Shown piece by piece: positions 33,883-44,785 of a stretch of 64,000 nt of DNA. The stretch comes from Loripinus fragilis (taxonomy: Eukaryota > Mollusca > Bivalvia > Lucinida > Lucinidae), in the NCBI GenBank assembly GCA_964019695.1, contig OZ026527.1:77604831-77668830 (forward strand), written 5' to 3'. The notes beneath the pieces were generated by a model. It saw only the letters and a list, made by a program, of their open reading frames with translations. It did no database searches and had not been told where the DNA came from. Each line of letters starts with the position of its first letter. Position 1 is the first letter of the stretch. The position numbers were made by a program, and so were the translations under genes.

Positions 33883-34713
33883 AGATGGCCTCCAAAATTA
33901 TGAACTTTATAGAACTGAGTGAAAAACATACCTATCTTGGGTTTAATTGCGTCTAAGTTTTTTAAATGTTGATATTTTTATATATTTTGTTTATGCGTCA
34001 AAAATGAAAGCTTTTTAAAACAATATTTTGTTCTCAGGTGTTACATATGTTACTTTATTAACATTACTCTCTAAGAATCATAATATTGACTGTTGTTGTT
34101 TGCTGTCAATGTTCCCCTTCATAGCTTTTGAAGTCTTTATTAATTTGATTTCATGAAAGGCTTAAAGCAATTTCAAATAAAAACAATTTGAGCATTCTAT
34201 CCCCAGAAGTTTTTCAGCAATAGCTCTTTGAATACATAAGCCTCAGTTTACTGAAGGCCAATTATTAAGTTTTAAATTATTTTTTTTCGCATTCATCAAT
34301 ATCACAAAGATGAAGCTATATATACTTGTCTGATTTCACTCAGTTTGTCAAACATTTGATTTAACCAATAAAACTACCAATAAAGTTAAAATAATCTACA
34401 CTTATGATAACTGTTATATATGTTACTTACTTTAATATATATTTGTATTGCTCACTTGACCACATGCTGCCTAAAGACCTGTGGAGAGGCTGTTTAGTGC
34501 ATTAAATTTTTGTCAACCACATTATATATGACAAATCTAATGTATAGTGGCTCCTTAGAAATAGATGTATTACCATGCAACAGTCAAGTCAAATACGTTA
34601 CCATTTAGTAATAGTGGAACTCATATTATTATAGTGCTATTAGTGTTTGTTTCATTTTTTTACATACCATCTTGATCTCTGAATTGTATAAGCTTACTAG
34701 CAGAATGATAATT

Positions 34714-35644
34714 ATTATGTCTCCCCCCTTTAGGGTCGGGAGACATATTGTTTTTCCCCCGAGCGTCTGTCTGTCTGTCCGTCCGTCTGTCTGTCCATCT
34801 GTCTGTCTGTCACAAATCGTGTCCGCTCTATAACTTGAAAACGGCTCAAGCTATATTCATGAAACTTTATACAAATATCAATCAGCATGAGATGACGTGC
34901 AGAGTGCAAGAATGGTAACTCTGCCTACTTTGTGCATCACAAAAATCGTGTCCGCTCTATAACTTGAAAACCACTTAATCTTTATTCTCGAAACTTTATA
35001 CAAATATCAATCAGCATGAGATGACGTGCAGAGTGCAAGAATGGTAACTCTTCCTTTTATACTTTTTGAGTTATTTCCCTTGGAACTTTGTGCATCAAGA
35101 AAATCGTGTCCGCTCTATAACTTGAAAACCGCTTAAGCTATATTCACGAAACTTTATACAATTATCAATCAGCATTAGATGTTGTGCAGAATGCAAGAAT
35201 GGTAACTCTGCCTTTTATACTTTTTGAGTTATTTCCCTTGGACATTTGTGCATCACAAAAACCGTGTCCGCTCGATAACTTGAAAACCGCTTAAGCTATA
35301 TTCACGAAACTTTTTACATGTATCAACCAACATGCGTCGACATGCAGAGTGCAAGAACAGTAACTCTGTCATTTATACTCTTTGAGTTATTTCCCTTGGA
35401 ACTTTGTCAATCACAAAAAACAATTATCTATGATTATTTTATACAAGGTTATGATTGTGCAATAGTTAACTACATTGACAGATATCTTTACTAAATAAGA
35501 GCTGATTGTCAGCATGAAATGACTAGAATTTCCGTTTGAAATTATGTATTTAATATTTCTGTTTGAAATTATATTTGATGACTCATGCTTTTGACATCAA
35601 AAGGGGGGGAGACATCTGTTTTTTTTGTAGAAAAACAATTCTAG
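34714..35644 (+). mobile_element. Helentron-like non-autonomous element, GTCTCCC family, complete
   Basis: The 5' end TATGTCTCCC folds with GGGAGACATA. A CTGTCTGTCCGTCCGTCTG tract follows. Four tandem segments of 130-160 bp each contain CGTGTCCGCTCTATAACTTG (34,818; 34,945; 35,103; 35,261). The 3' end has GGGGAGACAT (inverse of the 5' end), the hairpin GTTTTT-TTTGTAG-AAAAAC, AATT and CTAG at 35,641-35,644, followed by TT. No coding capacity. It sits inside the host-gene intron. Confidence 0.72.
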
Positions 35645-36530
35645 TTAGCTTAGGCACCTGGTATTTCTGTAATATAAGTTACTTTTTGTTAATTATTATT
35701 TTTGTACAATGTTATAACTATATGAGTTGAAACACTTAGTGGATGAAAATGAAATTGACTACCATCTAAGTGCTCAAAAATACATTTATTGTGAGTATTT
35801 TCTTTTTAAACATATCATATGAATGATGAATGATTTTCAGCTTCAACAAAAGCATAGTTGCTTTAAAGGGAAAAACTTACTTTTAAAGCACAAAAAATGT
35901 TGTACTTTTTTTCCTGAATAGTTTCAATTGGATTTTAATACCTATTTATTTTTCATAAACAAATTATGTCTAAAGAAAGATTAAATGATTCTTTTATCTC
36001 TGCCACTACCTAGTTTTTGTTTCTTTAAATTATGCATTAAATGCCATCTACAAGACATTTCCCTTCACTGTCACAGCTCAATTCAGCTGAAATAAATAAA
36101 AGCAAGAGGCAATATAGTAATAGGTTCCATAAACAATTTTATAAAAAGTAAGAAAGGTAACCAAGATCCGGAATCGATACAATCAATTACCACATCTGAC
36201 CCAGGATACCAAGCATTCATTTTTTTGCATTGATAATCATCTATTGACTACAACAGCTATGTTCTTAACAAGTCACAAAAGCTAACTTACAATTCTAAGA
36301 ACTGTAAGTCATTCTAAGTATAAGTCCAAATCAAGAAGTGAAACATTAAATAATGAATTCCTCCATATAAAATAAAAAAACTGAAGTTTGTGGAAATTAT
36401 ATCGGTTCTGTCTCACAATAAGCACCCACCATACATATCCTTGTGGTCATAGTATTTTAGTATCTACAGAGTAACCAGTTTGGTAAAAGAAATTAAATTT
36501 ATGTTGGTAATGTATATAACAAAACACAAA
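35645..36530. other. Intron without further genes
   Basis: AT-rich. No repeat or exon was recognised. Confidence 0.45.
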
Positions 36531-36536
36531 TGAACC

Positions 36537-36635
36537 CTTGTTGGGTACTTTAGATTTCCTAAATTTCTGGGATTTGTTGGGTACTTACGCCTTCTTGGCA
36601 ACTTTTTCTAACACAGTAAGTACCCAACAAGTATC
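36537..36635. repeat. Small palindromic element
   Basis: CTTGTTGGGTACTTTAGAT faces AGTACCCAACAAGTATCTAA about 95 bases later. It replaces the usual 5' end of the Helentron-like element that follows. Confidence 0.65.
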
Positions 36636-36639
36636 TAAA

Positions 36640-37309
36640 TGTAAGAGCGTTGGTCTGTCCGTAATGCTATCTCCTCCTAAACCATTTGACGAAATTCAAC
36701 CAAATTTCGTGATTGAGTTTCTCACATGAATGGGGCATGCAACAGTATTTTTTTTTTGGCCCAACCACCTTGGGCCCTGGGGAGGGGTCAAAAGGTCAAA
36801 TATAATTTAATTTCAATTACAAAGTCAATTCAAAGATTTTTATACCAAACTTTGTGTGTGTTCTCACAAATGAAAGATACAAAATATATCAGATGATTTT
36901 CATTCTGTCACCTGGGTCATGCCTCAGGGGTGGGACTTGGGGCACTGGGGTGCCCAGGGGGTCAAAAAATTATTGGGGGTACCATGGGGGGGTTGGGGTT
37001 AAAAAGATTTTTTTCAGAAATTCAACCAGATTTGGTGTGTGAGTTACTTACATGAATGACACATGCCCCGGCACAATTATTTGGGTCCCCACCCCCTTGG
37101 GCCTTGGGGAGGGGTCAAAAATTTAATTTTCTGAACATGGTCATGTAGCATATCAAATTAAAGGGGAAGAGCAGTAGACTAGGATACACTGAAAAATTTT
37201 AACCTACGATCAAACTGGTGACCTTTGGGTGGGGTCAAAGGGTCAATTACCATTAGATTTCTTTGAGAGCTTGGGGATTTGCAATGGCGCGCCATTGAAT
37301 GTGTTCTAG
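36640..37309 (+). mobile_element. Helentron-like element, 22.4-kb family, 5' truncated
   Basis: It contains GAAATTCAACCAAATTTCGT, GGGGTCAAAAGGTCAAATAT and the 3' end TTGGGGATTTGCAATGGCGCGCCATTGAA (in pieces), with CTAG at 37,306-37,309 followed by TT. In the hairpin CAATGGCGCGCCATTG both arms differ from the 23.5-kb copy by one compensating pair, so base pairing is preserved. Confidence 0.7.
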
Positions 37310-39390
37310 TTACTCTTACATCCACCAACACTCTAAAATACTTGCATAAAATCTGTTTAAAGGAATTTGAATGCCACCTTGTCAAATATGACCTAAACTC
37401 ATTCTGTCTGTTAAAGTTTTTATAGGCTATATGCAATGTCTCACCCACTGAAAAAGGAGGTGCTGAAAATGCAAAAATGAAAATTCTTAGCAAACCTAAA
37501 TAAATTTGGTACCAAAATATTTGTCATGTTCTGACTAAGAAAATGCATACCCACACTTGATGTTTTTGTTCACAAATAAGAAAAGTTATGGGCGTTTGAA
37601 GTTCTGAAGTGAAATGCATTAAGTGAATGGAAAAAGTCAGAGGTAATCCAAAAACACTACAGTGAAAATATAACATTTCACTAGTAAATGATATCACTTT
37701 TATTTGTTTTTGATATGTATTGATTTCACTGCCAAGTATAAAATAAATACTACTATTAAGTCTGGTGCCATCAGGTGCATAAAAGCTAATAGAAAAAATT
37801 GTCTGCTTAAATCTGAAAGTTAAGGGTTCTAAACTTACATAACGTTTTATCAGAGGTCATCTAATTGAACATTTTATGTACAACAAAGTATTTGTGATAG
37901 AACATAACTGTTTGCAGTTTTGAAATGGTCAGTAAATGGTCCTTTGAACACATGTTATCATAAACTAAAATACCTGTTAATAATTTTTGTCAACTGCAAC
38001 TATTTAACAAAATATAGTGAATTTTAAGGGTATAGTTGAAATGAAACATAAATGACACCTAAAAATACAAACATCAAATATGCATAGACAATAACATGTT
38101 CTTACAGATTGCGTAACTGTTTTGTTTATTTTAACATTTCAACTGCTACCTTGACAGACAAATTTACATATTTATGTTTTTAAGAAAATGAGGGGTAACA
38201 TAATTAACAACCATTTTGAAGACTTTTGCCGGCCTAATTTTCTATACACCCACCTGGATTGTATACTACTGGCATACACCTACCCAAAACAAGCATCAAA
38301 ACTTCTGGCCAAGATCATGTAGGGTAAATAAAAATTTGGATCTTGGATTCCGGACTAATGGGGGAATGATGAATGTCCAGGCTTCCCTGTGCAACTGCGC
38401 AGTCACACAAGGGCCTTTTTAGGTCGCAAAATACAAGTGTGATGTACATGAATGTTGCGGGGAAGTCTTTGACTTTCAGATCTAGAACTATAATTATTAG
38501 TTGTGGATCCTCATTTGAGCATCCCTGTATGAGGACAGTTCTAGGTATCAGATTATGTGAGCCTTTGTATGGCAATACCGACAATTTGAATTTATGTGCA
38601 GAGAATACTCAGCTTAGCCTTGAGACCTGCCTTTTCTGATCAAAGTTTTGCTGTGCGCTTAAAAATTGTTACATGTAAGGACCAATGCTTTCAATATCAA
38701 ACCAGCATACTATTATGGGCCACAATCAGCCCGCTAGCAAAACACTGTTTAAATAGTGTTTCGTTGGCGCGCCCAATCTTATCCACTTGTATATGCTCAC
38801 TTGGACCCCGCCCTTGGGGAGGAGCTCTTTTGTACTCAACATGTATCCGAACTGCTCACAATTATTGCTAGTTGCAAGAGTCAAATTATTGCTTTTTTCA
38901 CACACGTGCATATATGTTTCACATTCGTATGAAAGTTACTTGTCATATGAATGAGTAGCAGAGTATTGGACACACCTTTGCAACTGCCATCTGGTCCAAG
39001 TTTCCACTGCCCACAAGGATTCTGTATTGAAGTAAATGATGATACAGAAATGAAATTAGTCACTCAGCTCCGCTGGCTACCTGCACATGCATGTTAAAAA
39101 AATAACGGTAATCAAGGATTTACTATGAAAATATTCATGAGCTGGTATCCATCAAAAGATACAAGTTGGCATGTGCTCTAGTTGAAGACTCAGATCAGCC
39201 TGCACATCTGCTCAATGCCAAGAATCAAATGTTACTTTGGATGGAAAACTAAGACTCTGATCAGATTCTGAGGATGCTCATACTGATTTGAATTTTTTCT
39301 GTATGTACATGTCAACTTGTACCTCATGCTAGATACCTGACTGTATACCCTTACAAACACCAGATTCTGCTTATCTGACACAGATTTCAG
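37310..39390. other. Intron without further genes
   Basis: AT-rich host-gene intron. It holds the right inverted-repeat arm (38,211-38,291). No exon was supported. Confidence 0.45.
38211..38291 (-). repeat. Right arm of the widely spaced inverted repeat
   Basis: Inverse complement of 33,794-33,882 (CTATACACCCACCTGGATTG; CACCTACCCAAAAC). AAGCAT lies just outside both arms (33,783 and 38,292), a possible short target duplication. Confidence 0.75.
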
Positions 39391-39550
39391 CCCTATGACC
39401 CTAAAGAAAGAAAATTTCAAACAAAGCTTAATTTATTCAGGTCCAGTCATTTGGAACAATTTACCAGACTGTTTAAAGTATTTAGAAACTGTTGATTCTT
39501 TTCGTAGACATTGTATTAAGTGGATGAAATCCAGTCTATCCTTCAATCTT
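39385..39550 (+). pseudogene. 3' scrap of a non-LTR retrotransposon ORF
   Basis: A short frame reads KQSLIYSGPVIWNNLPDCLK, then DSFRRHCIKWMKSSLS, the conserved C-terminal W-N-x-L-P motif of RT-bearing ORFs, as in the 18,326 fragment (LWNNLPPDL). Nothing of the catalytic domain remains. Confidence 0.75.
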
Positions 39551-39690
39551 TGAAACGGAAGCATATGTCCAATGCATGAACATAATTTTGAGTGTAAAAT
39601 TGTGAATATGTTTTGATCCCCAGTTTTATCATTTAGTTTGGTGCTCACAAGAACTGTCTCATTGAGACGCTTCTTTTGAGTACCTAAAAC

Positions 39691-40181
39691 ATGTGTTTGA
39701 AAATGAGTAACTATTAAAGCACTTTTATCTATGTATATAAAGTTAGCCTGTGTGTATGTAGGTTTGAAAGAGTTCTATGCTGCTTGTATTATTTTGTATA
39801 CATGTAAATCATCTTTGTACTTTATAATTGTATTATTTTTTGGTGGTAGTTTATAGATGGTCTCATGGAAGATTAGCTTTTTTTTTCGCTATATGTGTTA
39901 CCCTCTGAAAACAAAGACTAATATTATTATTACCGGTATAATTATTAAGAACATGGTCACATATTGATGAACTCTTTACTTGCAAGCTGTGACTTTTGTT
40001 GTTTGCTGATAACATTTGCAAACAGGTTGGATCCAGACCAGGACCAACAGAACGTCATTTCTGATCTGGATTTATACCATTTGACACTTTGATACTTTTT
40101 TGAGGAAAAAGTTAATTTTGAAAATCGACAGGCGACAAAAGCATGTAAAGATCTAAGAATCATTTTTTTAATTCTTTACAG
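39691..40181. other. Intron; short hairpin repeat at 40,018
   Basis: 40,018-40,085 holds AAACAGGTTGGATCCAGACC and TGATCTGGATTTATACC, a member of the AAACAG/GGATCCAGATC hairpin group. Nothing else was recognised. Confidence 0.4.
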
Positions 40182-40928
40182 ACCTCCCATCAGCTGCCCA
40201 TGAACAAACCAGTAGCGTGATCAGCACACAACAGACCCACAAGGAAAATCCACAGTTGAAATCCCATTGTGACGTAGAGGACCATGAAATGCCTTTCCTA
40301 GAAAAAGTTGACTTTGTACTGCCAGCCCAATCTGTACAGCCTGCACAACGGAACATTTTTCCATCTACAGTTACCCCACCACCTATACCACCATTAAGCG
40401 GACTTCCCGACCTGGATGAGATCAAGGGAGAACTGAAAAATATTGATAGTCATGTGTTTCAATCAAGATCATCGTCAGTAGGAGGACCACAGCTAGAAAT
40501 AAACTGTAGTGTTGATCATAAACGTGATAAACCGTACATTGTCCTGGATAAATTGTACAGTGCCATGGATAAACCCTACAGTACTAGTACTATTGATGAT
40601 GTTAAACGCTACAGTATTGTGCATAAACCATCTTACAATGTTGACAACAAATTGTATAGTAGAGACAACAGACCGTACAGTGTTAGCAATAAGTTGTACA
40701 GTGTTGAAAACGAGCCATACAGTATTCAGAATGCAGCATGTAGACCAAATTCATCTAGGCCCTTTTCTCCTCAGACTTTCAGTTCTGCTCAGGGTAACGA
40801 AACTCCCCAGGACAACAAAACTCCCCAGATCAAAGAGACTCAGAAACGGAGCATATATAATCCAATGTGGAGTGTAGATAATGTGGTTGTGTTCTTGAGG
40901 TGTTTAGAAGGCTGTACAGAATATGAAG
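40182..40928 (+). CDS. Host gene large exon: disordered region, YS repeats, SAM-like start
   Basis: A 747-bp exon (249 codons) from AATTCTTTACAG to G|GTGAGT, phase 1 at both sides. The first third is Gln/Pro/Ser-rich (VTPPPIPPLSGLPDLDEIKG). The middle has about nine degenerate 7-10-residue repeats built on DKPYS, NKLYS or NRPYS, unusual and presumably disordered. The last 24 residues (NPMWSVDNVVVFLRCLEGCT and EYE) match helix 1 of SAM domains as in polyhomeotic-like proteins. An overlapping 122-codon frame is a shadow. Confidence 0.9.
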
Positions 40929-41008
40929 GTGAGTATCAAAAGGTTAGACCTCAGACCTGGAGATAAAATAAAAATCATTTTCTTCTTTCCATCCAAAACA
41001 TGCTGTGG

Positions 41009-41052
41009 GTACTCAAAAGAACCACCCTAATGAGACGGGTCTTTTGAGCACC
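41009..41052. repeat. Stem-loop repeat (GTACTCAAAAGAACC family)
   Basis: GTACTCAAAAGAACCACCC faces GACGGGTCTTTTGAGCAC. The inner pairs have changed on both sides relative to other copies, keeping most pairing. Confidence 0.85.
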
Positions 41053-41127
41053 CAAAACAAATGTTCGAACTAATGGATATGAAAATATTCACAATTTTAG
41101 GCCAATTTTATTCTTTATCTGGACATA

Positions 41128-41365
41128 TGGCTCGGTCTCATCATGAGAAAACCTGTCTTTGGGGTTTGTCACCCGGTCATGCTCAAACCTCCCTGCTCAG
41201 CTACAGAGACTAGATAATATCATGAAACTTTGCAATCCATGTGGCTAGTTTTGCTATCATACCTTGCAGAAAACGAACAACAAATGTGCTCATGAGACTG
41301 TGCAGGCTGGTCTGCACCTTAGTTGTTAGCAAACAAGAAATAAGGCTTTCTCTTGACAACCTGGA
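41128..41365. mobile_element. Degenerate MITE, GAGAAAACCTGTCTT family
   Basis: It begins ATCATGAGAAAACCTGTCTT and shares CTCCCTGCTCAGCTACAGAG and AGACTGTGCAGGCTGGTCTG with the better copy at 52,321-52,544. The right terminus is eroded. Confidence 0.6.
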
Positions 41366-41453
41366 AACCACTCTCATAGGTCCAGATAAGGAATTTTTAT
41401 TTACGTTAAAATCTTATTATTTTCTTACCCATTAATTTAAACATGTGTTTTGG

Positions 41454-41498
41454 GTGCTCAAAAGAACCGTCTCATTGAGACAGTTCTTTTGAGTACCC
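41454..41498. repeat. Stem-loop repeat (GTACTCAAAAGAACC family)
   Basis: GTGCTCAAAAGAACCGTCTC faces GAGACAGTTCTTTTGAGTAC with a two-base centre and one mismatch. It is flanked by ACATGTGTTTTGG and CCCACAACATATG. Confidence 0.9.
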
Positions 41499-41794
41499 AC
41501 AACATATGTTTTGGATGAGAAATAAAGAAAATATTTTTCCAATATGCACTCTTATCTGGAGGCCTGTGTCTATTTCAAAATCTTCAATCTTTGTACAAAA
41601 AGGATTTTCAAAGCCACCTGCCTCCTTCCTGTGGTCAGACTGGATGTATTGCCAGGCTGACCAAGTCCTCCCTGCACACAAATTTAACTTCGCTGGTTTT
41701 CTGGTGCAATCAGTTAAAAAATAAACATTTCATTATTTGAGACCAGTTACACTAAAGTTGGGTCTGCCCAGCTTCATAGACTGGTTAGAGTCTT

Positions 41795-42042
41795 TTAACC
41801 CTTAATGCGCCAATCCCAACAAAAGTCGTCTGCTTTTCTCATCTGCTGAAATGTTTAAGAAGCCTCTATGCCAAACAGTGTGGACCCAGATCAGACTGCT
41901 CCTATAGGAGCAGTCTGTTCTTGGTCCACACTGGTTGCTTCTATACTTAATTCATCAGTATTGTTAGGCAACTATTTGGAGCAGACGACTTCAGCAGACA
42001 ACATTTTCAGATGCATTTTTTTCTTGGCGCTTTAAGGGTTAA
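41795..42042. mobile_element. MITE with TTAACCCTTAA-GCGCC termini
   Basis: The ends TTAACCCTTAATGCGCCA and TGGCGCTTTAAGGGTTAA are inverse complements with one mismatch. The centre (GTGGACCCAGATCAGACTGC, TCCTATAGGAGCAGTCTG) is palindromic and shared with 15,034-15,233. AGTCGTCTGC near 41,826 faces GCAGACGACTT near 41,981. Confidence 0.88.
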
Positions 42043-42990
42043 ATTATGATAACACGAGAATAGCTATTGTTCTGTGGATGAAGATATTGTCAGTAATTGC
42101 CGAAATGCTCTGTGTCACTTGATACACATCATCTTCTGGGAGTACTCTGAACACACAGAACAGTATGAATCCAGTATGACCCTAATCAGGGAGTAACAAA
42201 GGTACTGACTGGACTGGGCATTTGCACAGACTGACATGCTGCTATGTTTTTCTTATACAACGTCACTCAAATATATTATACTGTCGATTTAAAGGTGCAT
42301 AATAATAGGGCTACACCATTACTAATAGAAAAAGTTAAACTATGGTAAAAACATATTATTAAAGGTAGACCCAGTGCATGATATACCTGTATGAAATACC
42401 CACTACCCATTATCTAGATCAATTGGGCTTGATCTGGGTCCAAACTGTTTGCAAAGGTGGCAGTTATTGATACACATTACATCAGATGAATGTTGGATAG
42501 TTCAATTGTACCAAACTATAAAACCTATAATAATCTAAATTTCTCTAGATAAGACATCTATTTCAACAAAAATATTACAATATTGTTGTGTGGTCTGCGA
42601 AGCATGGATGAAACATAGGGATCATGTCTCTGTCGTCGTCTTCGGCGGCTTCTGTTTCCGCCTTGTCACACTTTTGGTTTCCTATCGATAACTCTTGAAG
42701 GGATTCATTAATTTCACTCAAACTTCACAGTAGGGTCCAGCATCATAAAATACAGGTTAAGTTTGAAAAGGGGGTAATCCACAAAATTTTTGAACTGAGT
42801 TATGGCCCTTTTTCAACTTATATTTTGGCTTACGATCAATAACTTTTGAAAGGATGCAATAATTTCATTCAAATTTTACAGAAGGGTACAGCATGATAAA
42901 ATACAGGTCAAGTTTGAATTTGGGGTTCATTTGCAAACTTTTGACTGAGTTATGGCCCTTTTTACATAGGTTTAGGCTAATGCAGAAGCT
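42043..42990. other. Intron; dispersed repeat pieces
   Basis: 42,590-42,980 resembles the hairpin-led repeats: GTCGTCGTCTTCGGCGGCTT, then two tandem segments of about 165 bp with CGATAACTCTTGAAGGGATT (42,686) and CAATAACTTTTGAAAGGATG (42,838), both followed by ACTGAGTTATGGCCC. No exon was seen. Confidence 0.5.
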
Positions 42991-42993
42991 ATA

Positions 42994-43234
42994 TGAGCCG
43001 CGCGACATGTGATTTCCAACGATGTGACATTTTGACAAGTGTAGACTCAGATTAGCCTGTGCAGCCTCCTTTGAAACTTAGAAACTTCAAATGATATTCG
43101 GTCAGTAGCTTAACAGTCATAGAATATTCAAGCGACTAGCAAAGGCTTTGATCAGACTATGCATATGCGCAGGCTGATCTGAGGTTTTGCTGGTTGCATA
43201 TACCACATTGTTGGAAATCTTATGTCGCGGCTCA
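42994..43234. mobile_element. TTGAGCCGCGACATG MITE, copy 1
   Basis: A 240-bp element with inverted ends TGAGCCGCGCGACATGTGAT and ATGTCGCGGCTCA. Inside are GACTCAGATTAGCCTGTGCA, GCAGCCTCCTTTGAAACTTA and TGCGCAGGCTGATCTGAG. Further copies: 52,602; 58,890; 61,035; 62,202; 62,594; 63,380. Confidence 0.92.
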
Positions 43235-43329
43235 TATTGGCTTTTTCGTGGATAAACTTTTTATTTCTCTAAATCTATAAAATCTGAAAACTTCTCACTA
43301 TAGGCCATGATTACCCAGTGCCTGTAGAT

Positions 43330-43880
43330 AAGCATGACATTGATTAAAATTTTACCCCACCACCCTGACCCCTTAGGTTGGGTCAGTGGGGTCAAAGGTC
43401 AAATATTTAAATTTCGCAATAACTCTGTCAGTTTTCAATATTTTTACTGAAGTTTAGAGGTACAATAAATATGAAATAAACCAAACATGATTTTTTATCG
43501 AAGGTCTGGGTCCGACCCCCTTGGTGGACTTGGTGTGTGGGGTCAAAAGGCCAAATTGCAACTTTTTCAGAACATTGTCATGTTGCATATCAAATTAAAG
43601 GGAATCAGGTATGCAGCAACATGGTAGCAAATATTTTGCCTGCAGACCCCCCCCCCCCCCCCCCCCCACACACACACACCTCCCCCCATACATGGTCATG
43701 TTGCATATCAAATTAAAGGTAATCGGGAATGCAGCAAAATGTTAACAAATGTTTTGCCGGCAAACACTTACCCTAGGATCCCACCCCCACCTGGGGGTGG
43801 GGTCAAAAGTTCAAAATTCAATTTTTTCAAACACTTTGACCTTACACACACCCCTAGCATCTGGGTCTGGTTGAAGTCAA
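43330..43880 (+). repeat. Helentron-like family fragments and poly-C/CA tract
   Basis: Phrases of the 22.4-kb family (GGGTCAAAGGTCAAATATTT; CATGTTGCATATCAAATTAA twice, at 43,580 and 43,690) surround a C-run at about 43,649-43,667 and a short (CA)n. No terminus was seen. Confidence 0.6.
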
Positions 43881-44241
43881 ATATTGAAATTGTACAGAAT
43901 CTGATAGTTTTTTTTTTTAATTACCACTGAAAACTATTTTATAGTCATCTAATTTTGATCTGTATGATACCCAAGGAGACCTTAGGGGTTGGAGAAATGG
44001 GATTTATAGTTTGTGATTTAGAAGTTTCTCTGAAATAACCCTTTGCCGGGGATATAAATTTGACAAATATGCCTTGTTTGACTTCTGTTTTGGCAAGGGA
44101 CACATCCGATTTTGGAATTCTAGTTATTTTTCTCACCAAAAGAAATATGATGTTGCACATGGAAAGTGTCTGAGTGAATGACCCCTCTTGCAGTAGTTAC
44201 CCATTTATAGTGAACTATTTTGAACTTTATCCAACTATATA

Positions 44242-44446
44242 CAGTAAAACCTGTCTTAAGCGGCCACTCAAAAAGAAGACCGTAATGGTTTTCAAGACCG
44301 ATTATCACTTAATGCAGGTCAAAAGTATTGCAGAATGATCCAAGGGGAGCATTCTGCAATACTTTTGACCATCATTAAGCTACCATTTGTCATTAAGATC
44401 TATGTTTTGTCTGTTTTTGAGTGGCCACTTAAGACAGGTTTTACTG
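44242..44446. mobile_element. Pogo/Tigger-like MITE, copy 1
   Basis: The ends are CAGTAAAACCTGTCTTAAGC and its inverse (TTAAGACAGGTTTTACTG), with TA duplicated at 44,240-44,241 and 44,447-44,448. The inner arms GTATTGCAGAATG and CATTCTGCAATAC pair too, so the whole element is nearly palindromic. CAGT termini with a TA duplication fit Tc1/mariner-pogo elements. Confidence 0.92.
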
Positions 44447-44669
44447 TATTAGGTAATAATGAATAAGTGGCTTCTTAGGTTGGCCAGTTTAACCCTTCGT
44501 ATACAATAAACTCGTAAATGACTACTTTTACAAACAATGAAGACCCAGGGTAAAGTAAAAAACAACTGCAGACAAAAATACACTATAGTTTTTTTTAATC
44601 TATAATCTTGTGTGAGGTCAAAGTTTGGTTATGGAAAACCTTTATACATTAATCTTCTTGTCTTTTCAG

Positions 44670-44785
44670 ATCCAGCTATAGTGGAACAGCTCCTTGGAAA
44701 AGAACCATTCAGGGAACCTGTATCGTCTATTGCAGTTGGTTGTCAACTAGATCCTGCAGATCCATTTCTTTCAGTAGTTTTGTTT
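44670..44785 (+). CDS. Host gene exon with undetermined 3' end, running into a satellite
   Basis: The acceptor TTGTCTTTTCAG is strong, and the joined frame reads D-PAIVEQLLGKEPFREP directly after WSVDN...EYE. No strong donor follows: GTATCG at 44,719, GTTGGT, GTTGTC and GTAGTT are all weak. The frame stays open into the 96-bp array from about 44,786 and on to the stop at 46,217-46,219. The expected second half of a SAM domain (an IDG-x-x-LL motif) is absent, so either the domain is truncated or another exon supplies it. Confidence 0.6.

Noticed and set aside
38373..38871. Short frames of 88-91 residues
   Set aside because: No splice sites in phase with the host gene and no domain.
40509..40877. 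122-residue frame overlapping the large exon
   Set aside because: The exon's own frame is fixed by splice phase on both sides; this is the alternative frame of a repetitive exon.
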